Position numbers and translations under genes: made by a program
The notes under the pieces: generated by a model
Told to the model about the DNA's origin: nothing
What the model saw: only the letters and a program-made list of their open reading frames with translations
Databases searched by the model: none
Assembly (NCBI GenBank): GCA_027605045.1
Contig: JAQFWX010000054.1
Span: forward strand, 186,001 to 250,000
DNA length: 64,000 bases
Reading direction: 5' to 3'
Source of the DNA: Phallus indusiatus
Lineage: Eukaryota > Basidiomycota > Agaricomycetes > Phallales > Phallaceae
Part shown: positions 50,140 through 63,200 of the stretch, one piece after another
How positions within the stretch are numbered: the stretch's first letter is position 1
Layout of the letters: each line of letters begins with the position of its first letter

Positions 50140-52239
50140 ATGTCTGATTGCGAGTACTCTGACGCTGACGAAGATGGCTATTACGACGACGACGAAGAAA
50201 TGGATCAGCAGGAAGAAGGTACATGACACATGCCCCATCCTGTCTTGTTTCACTTATGGCTTTTGTAGGTTCATCACATTCAGAAGAGGAGGACGATGAT
50301 ATGGACGAGGAATACCAGTACATTGATGATGCCCGTCTACCTTCTCCTAAAGGCAAACGCAAGCAGTACGAGGTTACCTATGAATCTTTGTCAGTGAAAG
50401 CCATAGAAGATATTATCCAGAAGGAGGCAGAGCATATCGTTGGAATATTTGAAGTTGACGTATGTTGTGTGGCATTACTACTAATTTGGGTGATAATCTT
50501 TTGATTTAGCTAAACACTGCGATTTTATTACTGCGGTCCATGAACTGGAACAAGGAGCGTCTCATCGAGAAGTTTATGGACAACCCCACAAGCGTTAATC
50601 GGTTCGCGGGGCTCGTAGTCGAACCGTCTCCCCCTCAGCCTGTTTCTTCCCCTGTCCGTCAAAACCCTTCCCGAAGGACAGTTCGGTCTCCTTCCCCACC
50701 TGGCTCGAAGCGTTCTATATCACAAGTTATATCCAACGAACATTTCGTATGCCCCGTTTGCTGCCTCGAAGATCCCGAGGAAATTTTGTCATTGAAATGT
50801 GGTCACAAGTACTGTTCCGACTGCTGGTCCATGTATATTTCGTCTAAGATTCACGGGGAAGGGGAAGTGTCTTTCTCTTGCATGTCGACGGGTTGCTCTA
50901 TTGCAGTTCCTGACTCATTCATCATGAAAGTCTCCTCACCACAGATTATTGAGAGATTTCGTGAATTGATCGTACGGAGTTTTGTGGCGCACCAATCGCA
51001 ACTGAAATTTTGTCCGGCGCCATCTTGCGTTTACACTGTCAAGTGCACCTCTTCTATAACGAAATCGACGCTTAACAAGGTAGTGCCTACGGTGCGATGT
51101 GGGGAGGGTCATGCATTTTGCTTTGGCTGTACTGTTGAATCAGATCATCGGCCTCTGGTTTGCAGTGTAGCCAAATTATGGTTAAAGAAATGTCAAGACG
51201 ATAGTGAAACCGCAAACTGGATTAAAAGTAACACCAAGGAATGCTCCAAATGTCAAAGTACCATTGAAAAGAATGGCGGCTGCAAGTATGTACCTATGTC
51301 CCTGCGTTCGCCTTTTTATAACACTCCGTATTAGCCACATGACCTGTAAAAAATGCAAGCATGAGTAAGTTTTACAAATTTGTTGGGATGTCATTATTGA
51401 CTTTCGCCCAGATTTTGTTGGGTTTGCATGGGTAAGAGACAAGACGGATTTCTTTATTTGTACTGAGTTTCAAGAAAGGACCATGGTCTGAACATGGAAC
51501 TGCCTGGTATTCGTGCAATCGATACGACGAGAAGGCTGGTGTGGATGCCAGAGATGCGCAGTCACGCAGTCGAGCATCCCTAGAACGATATCTCCATGTA
51601 AGACTTTTTTATCTTAGCTCTCAGAGAAGGTTGACTAATATCAATCTAATTTAGTACTATAACCGATGGGCAAATCACGAACAATCAGCCAAACTTTCCA
51701 AGGAGTTGTATGCAAAGACCGAGAAGAAGATGGAAGAAATGCAAATAACATCAGACCTGACATGGATCGAGGTTCAGTTTGCTCGAAAGGCTGTTGATGA
51801 AGCTGAGCGCTGCCGGACGACATTGAAATGGACATATGCGATGGCATATTATTTGGAGAAGGGAAACGAGAAAGAACTCTTTGAAGATAATCAGCGGTAA
51901 GTTAAAGTAAAAAGAAGGTCGAAAATACATACTTACTGACATACAGAGACCTTGAGAAAGCCGTTGAAGACCTTTCGGAATTGCTCGAGGAACCTATTAA
52001 TCCCGAGAAGATAGCAGATCTTCGGCAGAAAATGACCGACAAAACGGTAAGCAAAGTTATCTAATTAAGATGTACAATGAAGACCAAGTATCATTTTGAA
52101 GGTTTATGTTCAAAAACGAAATGAAATCGTTCTAGAAGATACCGCTCAAGGTTTTCTGGAGGGGAGGTGGAGATGGAATGTTCCCATTGAAGGTTTTGAC
52201 GAAGACGAAGATGAAGATTATTTTGATCAAGAAGATTAA
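50140..52239 (+). CDS. ARI1: Ariadne-type RBR E3 ubiquitin ligase
   Basis: RING-between-RING ligase that forms a thioester on RING2 before ubiquitin transfer. Nine exons; introns at 50219-50268, 50460-50509, 51286-51334, 51365-51411, 51432-51478, 51598-51654, 51897-51946 and 52047-52101; 564 residues in frame. Exons 4 and 5 are only 30 and 20 nt. An acidic N-terminus and a UBA-like segment come first. RING1 is CPVCCLEDP to [10 protein letters not shown]; the IBR has [21 protein letters not shown]2 is [14 protein letters not shown] followed by [15 protein letters not shown], the catalytic cysteine being that of NGGC. The helical Ariadne domain ([19 protein letters not shown], then [20 protein letters not shown]) and acidic tail follow. 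Confidence 0.95.
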
Positions 52240-52474
52240 AGAGCACGGGAATTTGGGCGGAATGCACGTACTAGTACCTCTTAAACAGTAATACTGTCCC
52301 AAAGTTCTAAATCCCCTTCACTACCCAATTACTCAGCATTATTATATCATTAATTTAGAGTAATGAGTGAACGTAATTGCTTGCCAGGCTGGAAACACAA
52401 CGGTTCCCTTACAACCTACCTGTACCAAGTCGCCAATATTTCGCCGATTATGTAATCGAAATATCATTTTTACC

Positions 52475-53569
52475 ATGAAGTTAACCCGCTCTTTATTGTC
52501 TCTAAAGAACTCACTATTATTTCCAGGACGTTTACATCTAGTAAAGCTGGTATGGTGAATTCTTGCGTTTTCCGTCTGTAAATTCACAATACGACATGTA
52601 GCCTGTAAAGGTAAACGGCGCTCATTAGCTGCTCAAGTTCTGGACGAGGATGATTTTGCCTTCGATGGATCGTTGAAAGAAGATGAAGACCTATTCGGAT
52701 CTTCCCCTACTTCGGAAACTGCTCTGGAAGCTACTCAGAACAACTCTCATCAGGATATGAGGGTCGAATTATTTAATGCACTTCACGTATCTTCTCTAGC
52801 AATCTTGAACTTGGGAAGACAAATGTCACAGCCGCCTAGGAAAAGTACAGTGGTTAGGTTGATATCTCTCGCTAAAGGCAAGGAGGATTTGCGCAAAATA
52901 TTAGACGTTATAGCGGCCTTTCGGAATATTTCGCGACCACCCGATCTCAAAACTTGCGACGATTTCCTTGGTTAGTTTTTTTCTACCGCTTAAACTTCGT
53001 ACACTTGGCTTACTTTCCGCCCCACAATTAGGCCGTTGCATAACTCTTGGTCATCCAGAAATTGCCTTAGAGGCTTTACAGAAACGATCCAAGTACGGTG
53101 TAGACATTCCCTCTCTCGTTACGGCTCGACGACTTTTACACGCATTATCGCGACCTTCTTCCAAAGTCACACATCAGATCCTATCCGATACTCTCCAATT
53201 TGCTGAGTTGTATCCCACTTACGGTCTTCCGCCTGCTTCCACGGATGTTTTTCTTGTGCTACCGTAGCGTCTGCAATCTCTCGCTTTGTTCTGGAATCAC
53301 CAGAACAGGAAGATCCACAGACCAACCTAATTAATACGGATGCCGTGACCTCTGCATGGAAGGATATATTACTAGACTTGAAGAAAACATCGGGAAAGCA
53401 GATGGTTGAGCACGAGACCGTGGAAGCCAAGACGTTACATAGGTTGAAAGGACGTGTTAGCGAAATACGAACGGCAATAAGGAAGTCCGAAAAACGATCT
53501 GAATTATGGCTCAAAAGGCTAGAGTCAAAGGTTAACCATAGATTGAATACTGTCGCACTTGATGCATAA
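52475..53569 (+). CDS. Putative mitochondrial helical-repeat protein, frame broken once
   Basis: Introns at 52530-52610 and 52971-53031. The first is inferred, and its acceptor could be nine bases earlier. The N-terminus (MKLTRSLLSLKNSLLFPGR) is amphipathic, basic and free of acids, as in mitochondrial presequences. The body has helical-pair character (CDDFLGRCITLGHPEIALEAL; SLVTARRLLHALSRPSSKV), suggesting PPR-like or mS27-like repeats. The end is a charged helix (SEIRTAIRKSEKRSELWLKRLES). At the T5 run 53248-53252 the frame shifts by -1 (TDVF to SCATVASAIS). Summed exon length is one short of a multiple of three, consistent with this. About 317 residues. A mitoribosome or mRNA-handling role is only a guess. 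Confidence 0.6.
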
Positions 53570-53768
53570 AAGTGTAAATTCCAATAATCCAATAATGAGA
53601 TCGATTTGGCATGGAGAAATATATTAATATACATAGGCATGACAATAGAAGAAACTTGCTTTTAGAAATAATCGTGGAATACAAATCAATTATTTACTGC
53701 TGAGAATCGAATTATTGTCCTTGTAAAATCTTAAGCATATGAGCCACAGTACAATAAAGTAGCACTGT

Positions 53769-54784
53769 TCATACGCCATCAGTTTCGTCAAATATCTTTA
53801 AAACGGCCGCAGCCCAATCGTCCGAAGCGCGAACTTGATAGTTAATTCGGGGAGGTCGAGAATCTTCAAGATGCTCTTTAAACTTGACTTGAGATGTAGT
53901 TCTTTTGAGAGGAGAAGTATCCGCCTCAGCAAATATCACGGACGACATCGTCCATTCCGTAAAGGTTCCCAGTCGAGACTGTTCATTCTCCAACACTGTC
54001 AAGGGTGACTTTAAGGCGTGAGATTCATCTTGTGCATTAAAGAAATCTCGAGACAGCGTTTTATCCGCATAGACTGCCGTGAGGCTGGTCGAGAAGGTTG
54101 AGACCATGTTGTTCGTTGAGAGGATTCAGAGAATGTACGACCATTGGTCAACCATGGACGATGAGGAGTTCCTCGGGTTTCCGACCGGACTCCTAATTCA
54201 TCCGGCCAGCCTAAACTGGGATCGAGGTCTTCTCTGAAGGAAAGTGGTAGCGTCAAAGTAGGATGAGGAGCAACCTGCTCTTCAGTATCCACGACGCTTG
54301 GCAGTGTGTTTTGAGCTTCTGAGCTCAAGGAAGCCCGATTCATGGCTTTCCTAATTTTTGAATAATGTCTGCGGAGTTTAGTCTCTGTTGGAGAAGTAGT
54401 TTCTTCATCCTTCGCTTCCTGTTTATCCACAAAACTCGGGGCTAAGTAAGAGTTGCGCTTGACGGCAGATTCGTCAATTTCATGTAAGGAGTCACTGGAA
54501 CAGGGGCACCCTATGTAACTCGAGAGGAGAGCAAATTTTCTCAAAGATGGCGAGGAAGGAGTTGGTTGTGACATTGGTGAAGATGAGTTGGACGGTGCAG
54601 AGGAAATGACACAGTATTTCCACGGGGAGAATTGAGTAGTGGAACATCGCAAAACGAATCGTCAGAAACGGCTTGGGGCTACGTAGGAAAACAGCTGTCA
54701 GTGGGATAAACTCAACAAATAAGCACATACCTTTTTCTTCCTCCGCGTAAGAAATGCAGGACTTGGCACTGAATACTTTGACAT
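53769..54784 (-). CDS. Hypothetical serine-rich protein with C-terminal DDWAxAVL motif, frame broken twice
   Basis: Two exons (intron 54679-54730). After a short basic first exon (LTRRKKK) the protein is serine/proline-rich and disordered, with one amphipathic stretch (LRRHYSKIRKAMNRAS). The last residues are RASDDWAAAVLKIFDE. The frame shifts by -1 at AAA 54604-54606 (NTVSF to SSAPSN) and again at TTTT 54059-54062 (MRIK to TLSRDFF). Two one-base additions restore one frame of about 321 residues, and the summed length fits. No family recognised. The C-terminal motif recurs in the RhoGAP gene 6 kb away. Confidence 0.5.
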
Positions 54785-55687
54785 GCTCAGAAAAACCTGT
54801 AGATAGTATGGGCTATCGCTAATTCACTCGTCGACGTTTTCAGGTGACCAGCGAAAACGGGAAAACTAATCGCAAGGTGTGATGGAACGATAAATATGAG
54901 CTGGATGCTGTTGCGCGCTCGATTGGTGAATCGGTAAGTAGAAAACAGAAAAAGGAAGAGCTACTAACTCAAAAGAATGAGACCAGATTCGGGGTCTCCG
55001 TCATTTATAACAATTGAAGAGATCACGTTGATGACGTTCTTATTGCTCTGAAATGAAAAGCCCAATTGCCAGAGGTTGGCAGCAGTAGCTCGTTACTGGT
55101 AAACCTGATCCGACGATTCTAATTAGCGAAGATTATCGGAATGGAGAATGTGGATTTACCGTCGCCGCAACAAGTTGTAACAAGCTTATTTTGCTTTGCT
55201 TCTGATATCTAGAGTGAAATGGTAGGTTGAACAACCTCAGGTGTTTTTATCTTGCCAACGAGGTCCCCGAACCGTCGACACGTTTCACGGACACGTTGTA
55301 AAAAGTATTACATGGTGATTTGCAAATTGTTCATGCCGCTCGAGGTAGGATTAGGTTCACTATTGACTTTTTAGCAAAATACCGCGCGCAATGCGGAAGC
55401 AAAAGCCAAAAAAATGAAATGAAATGGTCGTAGGCTGGCATGATGATGCTGAATCGAAGGGTCAATTACATAACCGATTGGGAGTGCAATTGCTTGGGCG
55501 ACTCATTAATAAAACTGACAATTCTCCAGACACCGAGCATCGAGCGCATTAGAATTTGCATATTCAAACAATGGTGTTTTCAAAAAAAAAATTGACTAAA
55601 TAACACAATTCAAAACAAAGGGAGAATTCACGTAGTCATGAACTTGAAAGCATACAGGGATCGACTCCCACGGGCAAGAATTTGGTG
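54785..55687. other. Intergenic region
   Basis: About 900 bp between the start of the serine-rich gene and the stop of the gelsolin gene, both on the minus strand. I found no open frame with protein character, no tRNA and no repeat. A poly-A tract lies at 55579-55588. Confidence 0.5.
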
Positions 55688-58600
55688 TCAGCCAGTGCGG
55701 AACGTGGCCAGATAGAACGGCGCATCTAAAAGAATTATGAGTGAGAATATCTTTGAATGTCAAGAAAACTTGCATGATCCACGGCGTCCGATAAAGTGAC
55801 TAGATTCATATGATCCGGAACTTCACCCCCGTTCTAAACGTGGAGACAACCATATGTTATATAAGGAAAAAAATATAGTTGGGCATACCATTGTGTCTTC
55901 CTCACAGAAACGTAACGCTGCACGTAATTCAAGAGGCAGCTTCGAGGGCAGTACAACAACATGCACTGGAGGAGTAAAAGGCCTCTTGTGAGCGGCGGCG
56001 GAGGCGATATTCTGCTGAAGTTTGGAATGTTTCCCAAATAAACATATTCTTAGCATACCTCAGCAAGGGTTAGAGCTAATTGAATATCGGTGCGTTTCCC
56101 CCGCGCTTCGGCTTTGATCAGAATGTAAACTTCTAATCTGCAGTCTATGACGAAGACGCCTTCCACTAATTCTCGAGCAGCAGCAGAAGGAAGAGCTTGC
56201 ACCTGAATTTGAAATTTAAAATTTTTGTTCCAATTATGACCAAAATCCAACTTACTGGTGTTCTCGTCTTAGATGAATCAATAGCATATATGCGTGCGCC
56301 TAATCTGTCCAAATGATTCCTGAATTTCCAATGATGAGCATTAGCATATCCAGCTTGTCCCAAAATCATCCAGAAGACTGAATCCTCAGAGCCTTCGTTG
56401 AACTCAATCATCGGTAATGACTTTTGCGAAATGGTGGCAGCAAATGTAAGTGCTACCTTCTGCTCATCTTCGGACGAACCGCGACCATGCCATATATATA
56501 TTGTTCCGAGAATAGATAAGCAATAACTGTAAGCAGAACATAGGTTCCATACGCCCTGAGAGACAAATAAGCTTCGAAAAATGAAAAGATGGTCAGAATG
56601 AAAAAATCACCAAATCAATCTCATCGACAAACATACAATCACCAATCTGGTGGACGCGATGCATCGTGGTATTTTCAGCTGACCAATGGAACCGCGAACC
56701 CTGGAAGGAAAAATAGTGATGAGAACCAAAGTCGATAGAGAATGCAATATAACCACACTTGTCGAGTAGCTAAGACGCCGCCCAATACGTGTATCAGCAA
56801 TGGAGGTTCCGACCCTTGAAAGCAATTTACCTAGCACAGTGTAAGTGTAAGTGATTTAGGAGGGAAAACAGTAAAAGCTGTATACAGCTTTTTTATCAAA
56901 ACGTCCTGCCAGGTCAGTCGCCTTGCGTTCCTCACGGTCCCAATTCGAATTCTTTCCGCGCCAAATCCAAGCTTGGTTTGAAACAAGCTCCGAAGAATTT
57001 GATTTCGACCGATATATGACAACTATGACTTCGGTGTCGTAGAATATATTCTGTTCATGAGTAATTGGTATTATCGCTCCGTCGGATATATTATTGACCT
57101 CAATCGATATTGCTTGTATGGTGGAATCAATTACAAATGGCGGCTCTTTTATGACTTGCTGTGGATTGAAGGGAGGAGGGAGCTTTGCCTGAAACTCTGA
57201 GAGAAATTAATACATAGATCATAGGGAAAATACGAAAGTAAAACCTAATTCCACCATTTCATCTTCATTGCTCCGTGAAGACCCCGAATTGCTTCTGGCA
57301 ATTTGACATCTGTATCATCTAAATGCTCCGTCAGTGGCAATCTTCTGAATCGTTTCGCAAAAGATCTTTACTTTCTCCTTGATTAGTATTTAAACCTTGA
57401 AATCCCTCTTGGAGGGTGTGAGTTAATGGTACTTGGGCCCGTTCTCGATTAAAGGCACTGCGAGATAAAGATGCTTGCGGCGTATCCGCGGGGGTCTGAA
57501 CTTCAACGAGTGGAGGTAAAGTAGTTGCGGTCGCAACAGAATACCTTTCATAGCTAGATTTTCTCGTCTCGGACGAGGATGCTGGAACAAAGTTCCGGCC
57601 CCAACGGGCAACTATAGATCTCACATCTGGTCGTGATATCTCTCCTTCATCTTGAGCGTCACGAGTTTCGACTTGTCTCTGTTCTTGTTCAGGCTGCTCA
57701 CCGGTAATTTGCTCATGTTCTATCAGAGCCTGTGCCACGTCCATAACTGTTGGACGTTGTCCAGTGCTGGGTATGCGACTGTGCCGATTAGGTGACCTAG
57801 TAGGCGATTCAACACTAGGTATATTTGCATGCTTAATTGGAGAGGTTGGTTGTGCAGGTATGGCCACAAGAACTTTCGTGACAGCATCTTGTGGTGGGGA
57901 ATCATCGATCGTACCAGATGAAGGGGGAATGAATTCGGTGGACTCTGTGAAAATTCGCTGTTTACTATCGGAGTCATTACTGCTGATGACTGTAGTGTGC
58001 GCATGCTTTTCTTTTTTAGGCTTCTTAGGACGACCGCGAGTTGGCTAGTTTTCCCGGTTCAATCAAAAATATACAAGTAAATACATATAATATATTTGCT
58101 CACATGATTCAATGTCGTGTTAGCCATAACAGAGGTTGACTTGTGAGTAGTGGCAGGCACTGGGGTAACAATAGGATTAGGCTCGGTCATTTTATATGCG
58201 CTTCGTCGAACATCCCCAGAAGCCATTCCAGGAAGACGGACTGGGGTCGATCCTCCAATTATTCCTTTAGAAGCGTCATTAGTAGATCGAGTAAGAGGAC
58301 TAGCCTCAAGCTTTTGAGCAGTTTTCATCTGCTCAAACGTCTTCGTCCTTTCCGTGATTGCAGGTGGTGTATTCGAAGCCGGTTGCCACCTGTCTAATAC
58401 TGAAGGACGCTTCCTCAAATCGGGAGGAGAGAAATTAGTTCGTTCTGCATGCTCGGAAGAAGACTCTTTGGAAGGAGTAACAGCCCTGACCCTTTGACCG
58501 ACAAAGCCACGACCCTGTAGCTTGGTCAAGCTAGGATGGAGTTCCTCTGTTGTTGGAATGGGACGCAAAAATGCGGGGGAAGGGGATGAACTCTCAGGTT

Positions 58601-59537
58601 TAATATTTGAAGGAGAAACGTTGACGGGAGGGTGTGAAGATCGCGCGACAGAATCCGCAGATGTAGGGCTGGGCTGAGAAAAGCTCGGTTTAGCGGGTTT
58701 TGATGCTGAAGGTGGTACCGGGGGAACATTTTGCGTTTTGGTCAAGCCTGGTAAAGGTCGACCTTGTAGAGCAGAAACACCAGTAACTTCACTATCTTCT
58801 TTCACTGGCAGAGACCTTGTGAGACGAGGACCTGAGCCTTGGCCGCCAACAGCTTCCGCCAATGACATGACTTGTACCAACGGAGTAGGCTTCTGACCCG
58901 GACTGGTATTATTACTAACGGACAATGGCGCAACTTCAATCTTGGGCTGGGGCGATATATTAGCTGTATTCGCATTCGGTTGTGCTGGTGAAGGATGTGT
59001 AGATGTTCTTCCAAAGATTGGATGGGGACCATCGTGTTTGGGAAAATCATACAACCCCGGATCATAATTGACTTGGGGTGCAGGTTTCGTAAGGACCGGT
59101 TTAGTTGCACGCCCACCAATAAAAGCTGCTAATGAAATTGGCTCTTTTGGATCATTTGGTTTGGATTCGGAGGCCAAAGGACGCTTGTTGATAACGTCTA
59201 TATCTTTTGCAACTTTATTTCCGTGTTCTCCTGAGCTCTTTTGGAGTGAGGAGATCGCAGTGGAGGCATTTTTCGCTAGTATTATCGCTAAGCAAAATAA
59301 CAAAGCTGAGAATCACAAGAACACACTCCAATCAACCGATGCGGTGTTTCGCCGCCTTGCTCGTTCCAACCTGGATGACTCTATCTCTTCTCGTAGTCTC
59401 CGTTCTTCGTCTTCTGCATCTCTATCGACTTCGTCCTGTATCGCTCTTACTTTGGTAGCCCATTGAGAAAAACCTGCATCAGTGGCCTTCGGCAGATCGA
59501 ATGAAGTAAACCTTTTGGAAAGTGATGGGTTGTCCAT
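55688..59537 (-). CDS. Gelsolin-repeat actin-binding protein with long disordered N-terminus (DUF4045-like), frame broken once
   Basis: Twelve exons; introns 59288-59326, 58045-58103, 57319-57371, 57197-57244, 56831-56885, 56701-56758, 56556-56610, 56203-56255, 56015-56058, 55834-55888 and 55726-55769; about 1,095 residues. The N-terminus GFSQWATKVRAIQDEVDRD begins a roughly 700-residue disordered region, as in fungal DUF4045/gelsolin proteins, including a GRPKKPKK AT-hook-like patch. The C-terminal 400 residues are gelsolin-like: TEVIVVIYRSKSN, AWIWRGKNSN, HVLGGVLATRQGSRFHW, FVDEIDL, IYIWHGRGSSEDEQKVA and IEFNEGSEDSVFW. It probably caps, severs or links actin. At the four-C run 57282-57285 the frame shifts by -1 (LPEAIRG to SSRSNEDE), and exon sums agree. 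Confidence 0.8.
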
Positions 59538-60229
59538 GTTCGAGTATTTTCAATGTATTGTTCGGGGGGTCTGGAGCTAAGGCTGGGTGAAGGGTGGAAA
59601 GCAGTTGTATGCCCGTGAAAGTCGAGACTTTAGGCAGGCGATAGCCTGGGATCAAGAAGTCCCTTGGGCTATTATGTTATACGGCCCGTCTGCATTGGCG
59701 ACGCGAACTTTGAAATTCTTCCTAATCTACTTGACGTCACAACTTTGCCAATAGTACTGGTCTTTAAAGCTGCAGTAATCTAACCGAAAATGAATTGGGT
59801 TTGACAACATTCGTTTAATTCGGTTGAAAGAAAAAAAAGAACCAATTATAATAGAACAGAAGTGTTGAACAGTACTGCTATTCACAACACAATACACACG
59901 ATAACTGCAGTGTAAATGCTTGATTTATGTAATGCATAGAATTGCCCAAAGTTTGAATGAAAGCCATGGCAGAAAAGTGAAATAAAAACGTTCATGAATG
60001 CAGGATACGAGAGAAATTAGGACAAAACCATTTGAGGTCAGCAAGCCCTACATATACAATTCGGTGTCGCTGCCGTGGGGGAATATGGAGAAGGCAATAA
60101 GATAGAATTATGCCACAGAGCAAGAGGATGCCTTGGTTTAAGGTCAGACACTAATTGAATGCGGGAAAAAGATATGAATACATACAACATGATCGAAAGA
60201 CAGTTCACTATATTACAAGAGAGAAAAAA
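59538..60229. other. Intergenic region, gelsolin gene promoter and RhoGAP 3' end
   Basis: About 690 bp between tandem minus-strand genes. AT-rich left of the RhoGAP stop. No gene or RNA recognised. Confidence 0.5.
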
Positions 60230-63200
60230 TCAGTCAAAGCCTTTGTCGACACCAGAAGTTATCGATAATACAGCGCTGGCCCAGTCTTCTTCTTCAAAGG
60301 ATGATTTTCGTAAATGAAAGCTAATATGAGGCGGAGGGGAGTGTGCTGATGACCCAAGCGACAAAGATTTGGACCCAGATCCGGGTGCCAAGTCTCTCAG
60401 CGAAAAGGACAAATCACGCTCTTGGAAGGTGTTCGCTTTATCAGAATCTGAAGCCGAAACCGTGGAGCCCTCAGCAGACGACGAGAGAAGGGAGTCAATA
60501 ATAGTCGGCGAAGATTGCAAGTAGGTATCATCGAAGTTCTCGTCCGCCCTTGTGAAAACAGTAGCAGGGGAATGGGTGTCAGATGGACTGTTAAGAGTAA
60601 AAAAATCGTTCGAAGAAAGAAGATATTCAGTTGTTGGACGGTGAGACGATGTCGTTACAAGATTACTTGTTGGCTGTAACAGCTGCGACTCAGTTGGCCC
60701 TGACTGAGACGGGAGAATCGGTAGTGTAGGCTGCGAAACTGCGACAGGTCGGGGATGTAAAGAAGCAGTAAAAGATGTCGGAGGGGGTGATGGTAATGAT
60801 ACTGAGCCAAACGTTTGGGTGAAAGCTGGTGGAGGCGAAATAGTTCCGTCTTGTGTCGTAGAAACACGAAAAACGTCCTCCCATCCCAGACTACTCTCAC
60901 CGCTATCCATTCCCAAGCTGAGCGTAGGAGGCGTATCACCTACGACTGCCGTCTTTGGGATGGTGGATGGAGGTTGTACCTCTTCCCATTCACTCCCGCT
61001 TCCCACATTCTGAAACAAAATTGGCCCAGATATAGTAGGCGTTCTTGATCGAGGTGAAGAGGACGAAGTCGACCCACTTGATCCATGCTTCAAATTAAAT
61101 AACAGATTTAATGACGGACGACGTCCCATTCGTTTAGAAGGTGACGATGATGTAGAAGGACTGTCCTCCTCTGAAGTTATATTATCGAATGTTTTCGAAT
61201 TACGTTGAGCGAGGCTGATGGTAAGTTTCTTAAGTGAGCTCGGTGACACTGGAGCTTGAGCTGCGTCTGGATGCGAAGCGCCGATAGAAGGAAACACTAC
61301 GCTGGGAATAGAGGCACCCGAGGAACCAAGAAGAGATGGGCTTGATAGAGACCCTATACGATCCATGCGACGTTGCTTCGAATGCGACGATTTGTTGGCT
61401 TTGGGGCGGCACCGCGAACGTTTACCATAGGTTGCTCAGATGATGGTATTGCAACTCTACGGGCTGTAATAGCTGCAGAAAAAGCCGAAAGAGAGGTAGG
61501 CGTGCGAGGCGAAGCAGGCAACGACTTATCAAAGTTGTAATGTTGATCTGCGAGTGGAGAAGATGATTTGGGAGATTGATTAGGCGGAGTCCTATGAAAA
61601 CGAGCGGTATTGTTATTAGGACGGATAGCAAGACTCATCCCAGTCTCAATATCCGCATCGCCTTCAGAAGACAGTAGTGACACTTGTGAGACAGTCTGAG
61701 AATTTGAATTCGGCTGTTCCATCGATTCCGTAGAATGAAGAGATATCATTGAATCCGAATACGGTAGCGTTTGGTTACCTTCCGAAACCGACGGTGAAGA
61801 ACTCAAGCTGACACTGACAAGGTTATCTGGACCACTCAGCTTATCCTTGGCCTCGTGCAGGTTCAGTGGAGGCACTGGTATACGCCGAACCTGCTGTCGA
61901 TGTTTGTCCTCTCTTGTTTTCGAGGAAGGTATTAAAATAACATCATCATCTGCAGATATCTCCAAGTTTCGCTCATTAGGTCCTTTGTCTACTCCATCAT
62001 TTGGTAAAGATTCCGCAACTTTCGCATCAGTCGAGCAGGTCGAATCTTCCACCGTGCTCTCTTCTTCCTGACTGTTCATTCCTGTTTCTTCAACAGTTTG
62101 ACTTTGATTATCGTCAGAAAGCTTGTGCACATATGCCGCGTCATCATCCTCTTCTTGCGAGCTTTCATCTTCGCTTGCCTGATCTTGCTGTGTACCGGGA
62201 AGCTCCGACTTCGTGCTAGACTTCGTGTGGCTCTCCGAGGGTTCTTCCCAAACCGATGGAACATCACATAATACCCTCAAAAGGGTCGGCGACATACTCA
62301 GACTAGGACAAAACACGAGCAATAGATTGCTTAAGGGCATTTTCGTTATGGAATGGTTCGCCGCAGTCGCACGAATAAGCTCCACAACCGTTAAAAGCAA
62401 GTCATAATTCTCTTTGGGGAGGCGGGATACGAGATCGCGAATAGTGTTGGTGAAGTGACTAGGAGCACGAAGCGTCGAAGTGTTAGGCAACGTAAAAGTT
62501 GAGAGCGACGGGGGTTTACGAAGAAGAGGTCGGTTAACGATAGTCATGTTTGCTGGAGTTATAGGACTTGTCGCTTTCCCTGTCATGTGCGACCCACCTA
62601 TACGACTATTTTCGGCATTGATGGCATTATCAAACAGGGGATTTAATGTTCGTGTCAGAATCACGTCGGGAACTAGTAAATTGATTAAGTAAATTAAATC
62701 GGTTTCATTTGACCAGACTTTTGACATACGTTCACGAAGATATGCTTTGAATACCGATGCGACAGCATGTGGATCCAAATCGGCGGGTGGACAATCAGTA
62801 ATGTCATAATCAGCTCCTAGACACCTATTAGACAACGGCGGTAAAATGAAGTCAACAAAAAATTGATACAAACCTCCATCAAAATCACTCCTCAAGCGCG
62901 CGACATGTCCTGCACGTCCAGATATCCTATTATGCAAAGAGATATATTAGTATGAATATATTAAGATTTTGACAGAGAAGACGAGAGCACGGCCAAGATA
63001 TAAGAAAAATCACTCCAGACATACCTGAACAATCCCTCTTCTTCCAAACCCCACCTATGCAAATGCTGCACACAACGGTAAATTAAAGCAGGAATCATTC
63101 GGGCGGCGAGAGGATCATTCAAAGATGACGCAGTTGTCTTTGTGTCCTTAACGCACTCCCATAATTCCCTCTTGAAAACCAAGCCTGATGGAGCACGCGG

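Noticed and set aside
61354..61366. Separate gene beginning at the methionine at 61366 (378 codons)
   Set aside because: It continues the RhoGAP tail once the GGGG run at 61403-61406 is allowed one more base. There is no promoter space.
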